A DNA stretch of 64,000 bases from Chinchilla lanigera. Lineage: Eukaryota > Chordata > Mammalia > Rodentia > Chinchillidae. Each line of letters opens with the position of its first letter. Positions within the stretch are counted from its first letter, which is position 1. Location: positions 3,257,679-3,321,678 of the forward strand of contig NW_004955416.1 in assembly GCF_000276665.1 (NCBI RefSeq), read 5' to 3'. Below are positions 61,689 through 64,000 of the stretch, in pieces. The position numbers were made by a program, and so were the translations under genes. The notes beneath the pieces are model-generated. The model worked only from the letters and a program-made list of their open reading frames with translations, ran no database searches and was not told where the DNA came from.

Positions 61689-61872
61689 AATGAAATATTT
61701 CCTGAGCAGTTTGGTTTTTTTAATGAACTCTCTGCCAAGCCCTATGTCTTCAAGATTTCTACCTACTTTCTCTTCCAGTAGATATAACGTTTCTCTTTGA
61801 ATATTTAGATTTTTGATCCATTTTGACATTAGTTTAGTGCATTGGTGATAAACAGGGGTCTAGTTTTAGTCT

Positions 61873-62682
61873 TCAGCATGTGGAGAGCCAGTTTTTCTCA
61901 TACCATTTATTAAAGAGGCTATCTTTCTTCAAGTGAATATGTTTGGCCCTTTTGTCAAAGACAAGTTGACTGAGTATCTTTGTAGTTCCGTCTGCATCTT
62001 CTAATGTGTTCCATTGATCTTTAGGTCTGATGTTTTGTTTTGTTTTGTTTTGTTTTGTTTTGTATTGTTTTGTTTTGTTTTGTTTTGTTTTGTTCCAGTA
62101 CCATGCTGATTTTATCACAGTCGCTTTGTAGTATAATTACAACTCAGAGAGGGTGATGCCTCCTGCTTTTCCTTTGTTGCCCAGGATTGCTTTTGCTATT
62201 CTAGGTCTCTTATGGTTCCAGAAGAATTTTAGGAATGTTTTCTCTAGATCTATGAGGTATACTAATGATATTTTGATCAGGATTGCATTGAATCTGTATA
62301 GCAATTTTGTGAGTATGCCATTTTCACATTGCTGGTTGTTCCTATCCATGAGCAAGGTATATCTTTCCATTTTCTGAAATCCTCTTTGATGTCCTTTTTT
62401 CAGAGTACTATAATTTTCACTGTGTGGATCTCTTACTTCCTTTGTTAGACTGATTTCTAAGTACTTCATTTTATTGGATGCCATTGTAAAAGATGTGGCT
62501 ACCCTAACTTCTGTGTCAGCGTATTTGTTGTTTGTGTACAGGAATGATATTGATTTTTGAGTGTTGACTTTGTATCCAGCTACAGTACTGAATTTAGTCA
62601 TTAAATCTATGATTCTTGTGGTGGAGTTTTTGGGGTCTTCTACGTAGAGGATCATGTCAGCTACAGATAATGATAATTTCAC
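61873..62682 (-). pseudogene. L1 ORF2 reverse transcriptase, C-terminal piece (broken)
   Basis: Two minus-strand frames (62682-62137, 181 codons; 62118-61873, 81 codons) cover the end of the RT domain and the region after it. ORF2 encodes the LINE-1 endonuclease/reverse transcriptase, which would act in a ribonucleoprotein on chromosomal DNA. The polymerase active-site loop is visible near residues 7-12 (SVADMILYVEDP), where known L1 proteins have an F/Y-A-D-D motif: here one Asp is missing. 'KVNTQKSISFLYTNN' and 'KAGGITL' follow in the usual order. The second frame holds a Lys-Thr-Lys-Gln-Asn repeat coded by the (TTTTG)n tract and a 'KDSLFNKW' motif. Stops and the frame break make it non-functional. 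Confidence 0.85.
62031..62095. repeat. (TTTTG)n pentanucleotide microsatellite
   Basis: About 13 ttttg units with one interruption (tattg). It lies within the antisense L1 ORF2 segment and is absent from ordinary ORF2, so it grew after, or came with, the source copy. Confidence 0.95.
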
Positions 62683-62744
62683 TTTCTCCTATCCTATCCT
62701 TATTCCTTTTCTTTCTCTCTCTTGTCTAATTGTTCTTGGAATCA

Positions 62745-63884
62745 ACAAAAGGGGTATCATCTTATTGAAAAGTTTTTGCACATCAAAAGAAATCGCCAAC
62801 AGAGTAAAAAGAAAACTCAAGAATTGGGAAAATATTTTACACAACTGTCCCTCAGACAAAGGACATCTATCTCGAGCATATAAACAATTAAAAAAATCAA
62901 TCTCCCAAAATTCAAAGACCCAACCAAATATTGCGCATCTGAGATGAATACATACTTCTCAGATGAAGAAACACAATGGCAAATAAAAATATGAAAAAAT
63001 GTTCAACATCATTGATCACTTGAGAAATGCAAACTAATACAGCACTGAGATTCCATATCACCCCAGAGAGAATGGCTAAAATCAAGAAATTAACCAATAA
63101 CAAATTCTGGAAAGGCTATGGGAAGAAGGGAACCCTTCAGTGGACTGTTGGTGGGAGAGTAGACTAGTACAACCACTGTGGAAATCAGTGTGTAGATTCC
63201 TCAATAACTAGGATTGGAAGTCCCATTTGACCCAGCTATTCCCCTTCTAGGAATTTTCCCAGAAGAACTGAAAACGTCAAACCACAGCAATATATGTAAA
63301 CATGTGTACAGCAGCACAATTTGTCATAGCTAAATCTTGTAAACAACTCAAATGCCCATCAGCTGAGGAATGGATAAAAAAAGATGTATTTTTGTACAAT
63401 TGAGTATTATTCAGCTATGAAGAAAGATAAACGAGGTTTTCATAGGTAAATGGATGCAACTACAGACTATACTCATAAGTGAAATAAATCAGACCTGCAT
63501 GTGTGAACATTGTGTTGTCTCCCTAGCATAAGAAACTGAAAGAGTAAATAAAATCTGAAAGCTACAATAGATATTGTGAAAGGAAAAGAAATTGCTAGGC
63601 AAAGGAGAAAAGAAAGAAGGAAGGGACAATAACATATATATATATATATATATGTGTGTATACATTCATACAAGATAGCTAAGATAATTGTACTACTAAT
63701 TTCTATTGGTTTAGTGAAAGGAATGCTTAATTTTTTATCAATTTTATGTGGTTATATCTAATAATCTGAACAACCACTTTGCAGATATAAATATGCAATA
63801 TAACCACCATTGTTGATTTCCTATCATCTTGTTTTGAAATTACCATTTTTAATGTTTTTTTCTTATTTTTATTCTCTTTAAATT
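62745..63884 (+). pseudogene. L1 ORF2 C-terminus and 3' UTR (sense segment of L1-B)
   Basis: Begins 'tattgaaaagtttttgcaca', then 'gccaacagagtaaaaagaaa', 'atgaaaaaatgttcaacatc', 'cagcactgagattccatatc', 'gtggactgttggtgggagag', 'ctattccccttctaggaatt' and 'gtattattcagctatgaaga'. The 97-codon frame at 62654-62947 crosses the inversion junction and is artificial. The 3' UTR carries a purine-rich tract (63600-63630) and a (TA)n run. Confidence 0.8.
63632..63653. repeat. (TA)n microsatellite
   Basis: An atatat run grading into gtgtgta within the L1-B 3' UTR. Confidence 0.9.
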
Positions 63885-63904
63885 AAAAAAAAAAAAACTG
63901 GGAC

Positions 63905-64000
63905 TAGAGGATGCATTTGACCCGGTTCTTCCTCTTCTGATTTCTTCCTGGAAGAATTTAAAACACCATTATAACAACCACTGATAATTTCCTATCATCT
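63905..64000 (+). mobile_element. Older L1 (L1-A), right part
   Basis: 'tagaggatgcatttgacccg' and 'ttcttcctggaagaatttaa' resume L1-A ORF2 exactly where it stopped at 61688. The sequence then jumps to 3'-UTR wording (accattataacaaccactga, ttcctatcatct), skipping about 530 bp by comparison with L1-B, so L1-A carries a deletion. It runs off the window edge. Confidence 0.8.

Larger units (their letters stand above)
61689..63891 (+). mobile_element. L1-B: 5'-truncated L1 with twin-priming inversion, nested in L1-A
   Basis: The left segment (61689 to about 62740) is L1 ORF2 in antisense. The right segment (about 62745-63884) is the directly following ORF2 and 3' UTR in sense, ending in poly-A (63885-63897). 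Upstream part inverted and downstream part direct is the twin-priming signature. The element is flanked by aaaaaactaggac (61676-61688) and aaaaaactgggac (63892-63904), a 13-bp target duplication with one mismatch, and sits inside L1-A. It lacks ORF1, the endonuclease and the N-terminal half of the RT. Confidence 0.9.

Noticed and set aside
62654..62947. 97-codon frame near the end of the window
   Set aside because: It crosses the L1 inversion junction and joins antisense to sense sequence.
1..64000. CRISPR arrays, operons, bacterial terminators or ribosome binding sites
   Set aside because: The repeat content is that of a mammalian nuclear genome, and no regularly spaced repeats with unique spacers were seen.

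Overview
This is a window of a mammalian nuclear genome and holds no protein-coding gene that I can support. It is AT-rich, has no open reading frame longer than 181 codons, and is littered with interspersed repeats. The SINEs point to a rodent: tRNA-like ID elements ending in a ggtacc/A-rich tail, 7SL-derived B1-like elements, and composite B1-dID elements. There are no primate dimeric Alus and no clear B2 elements. A non-murid rodent, possibly a castorimorph such as beaver or kangaroo rat, fits best, but that assignment is tentative and rests on remembered SINE types. The 16-64 aa 'ORFs' scattered through the window look like chance frames or lie inside repeats. The window is best read as an intergenic desert or a large intron.

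Layout. 1-10 kb: a MER5A-like hAT fossil, two MaLR-like LTRs (one per strand), a (TG)n tract, a B1-dID SINE with a (CA)n tail, a B1 SINE, two ID SINEs in opposite orientations and an antisense MLT1 LTR. 10-20 kb: repeat-poor. Its main oddity is a 101-bp sequence present twice, exactly 960 bp apart (16501-16601 and 17461-17561). 20-26 kb: antisense MIRs, a solo LTR with TATA box and flanking repeats, a palindromic element, an antisense MLT1 and an antisense MaLR-like LTR. 26-36 kb: mostly repeat-poor, with a MIR, a compact LTR-internal-LTR MaLR-type provirus with a 5-bp target duplication at 31988-33227, and an L2. 36-44 kb: a solo LTR of another retrovirus class, MIR and L2 fossils, an ID SINE with a perfect 14-bp target duplication, and AT-rich simple DNA. 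44-52 kb: repeat-poor, with a second (TG)n tract and an MLT1 LTR. 52-58 kb: an old L1 interrupted by a B1 SINE, an old B1-dID, an LTR carrying an expanded (TC)n tract, an L1 3' fragment, and a 100-N assembly gap lying inside what is almost certainly an antisense SINE. 58-64 kb: an old L1 piece split by an ID SINE, then a young L1 with a twin-priming inversion inserted into an older L1.

The parts do not work together as a pathway. What the window records is a history of insertions: ancient MIR/L2/MER5A, then L1M and MLT1/MaLR, then B1/ID SINEs and the nested L1. I found no CRISPR array, operon, rRNA or canonical tRNA gene, and no convincing new biological system. The most unusual signals are the 101-bp local duplication, the nested inverted L1, the provirus, the SINE-containing gap and a few low-repeat blocks that may be conserved noncoding elements.
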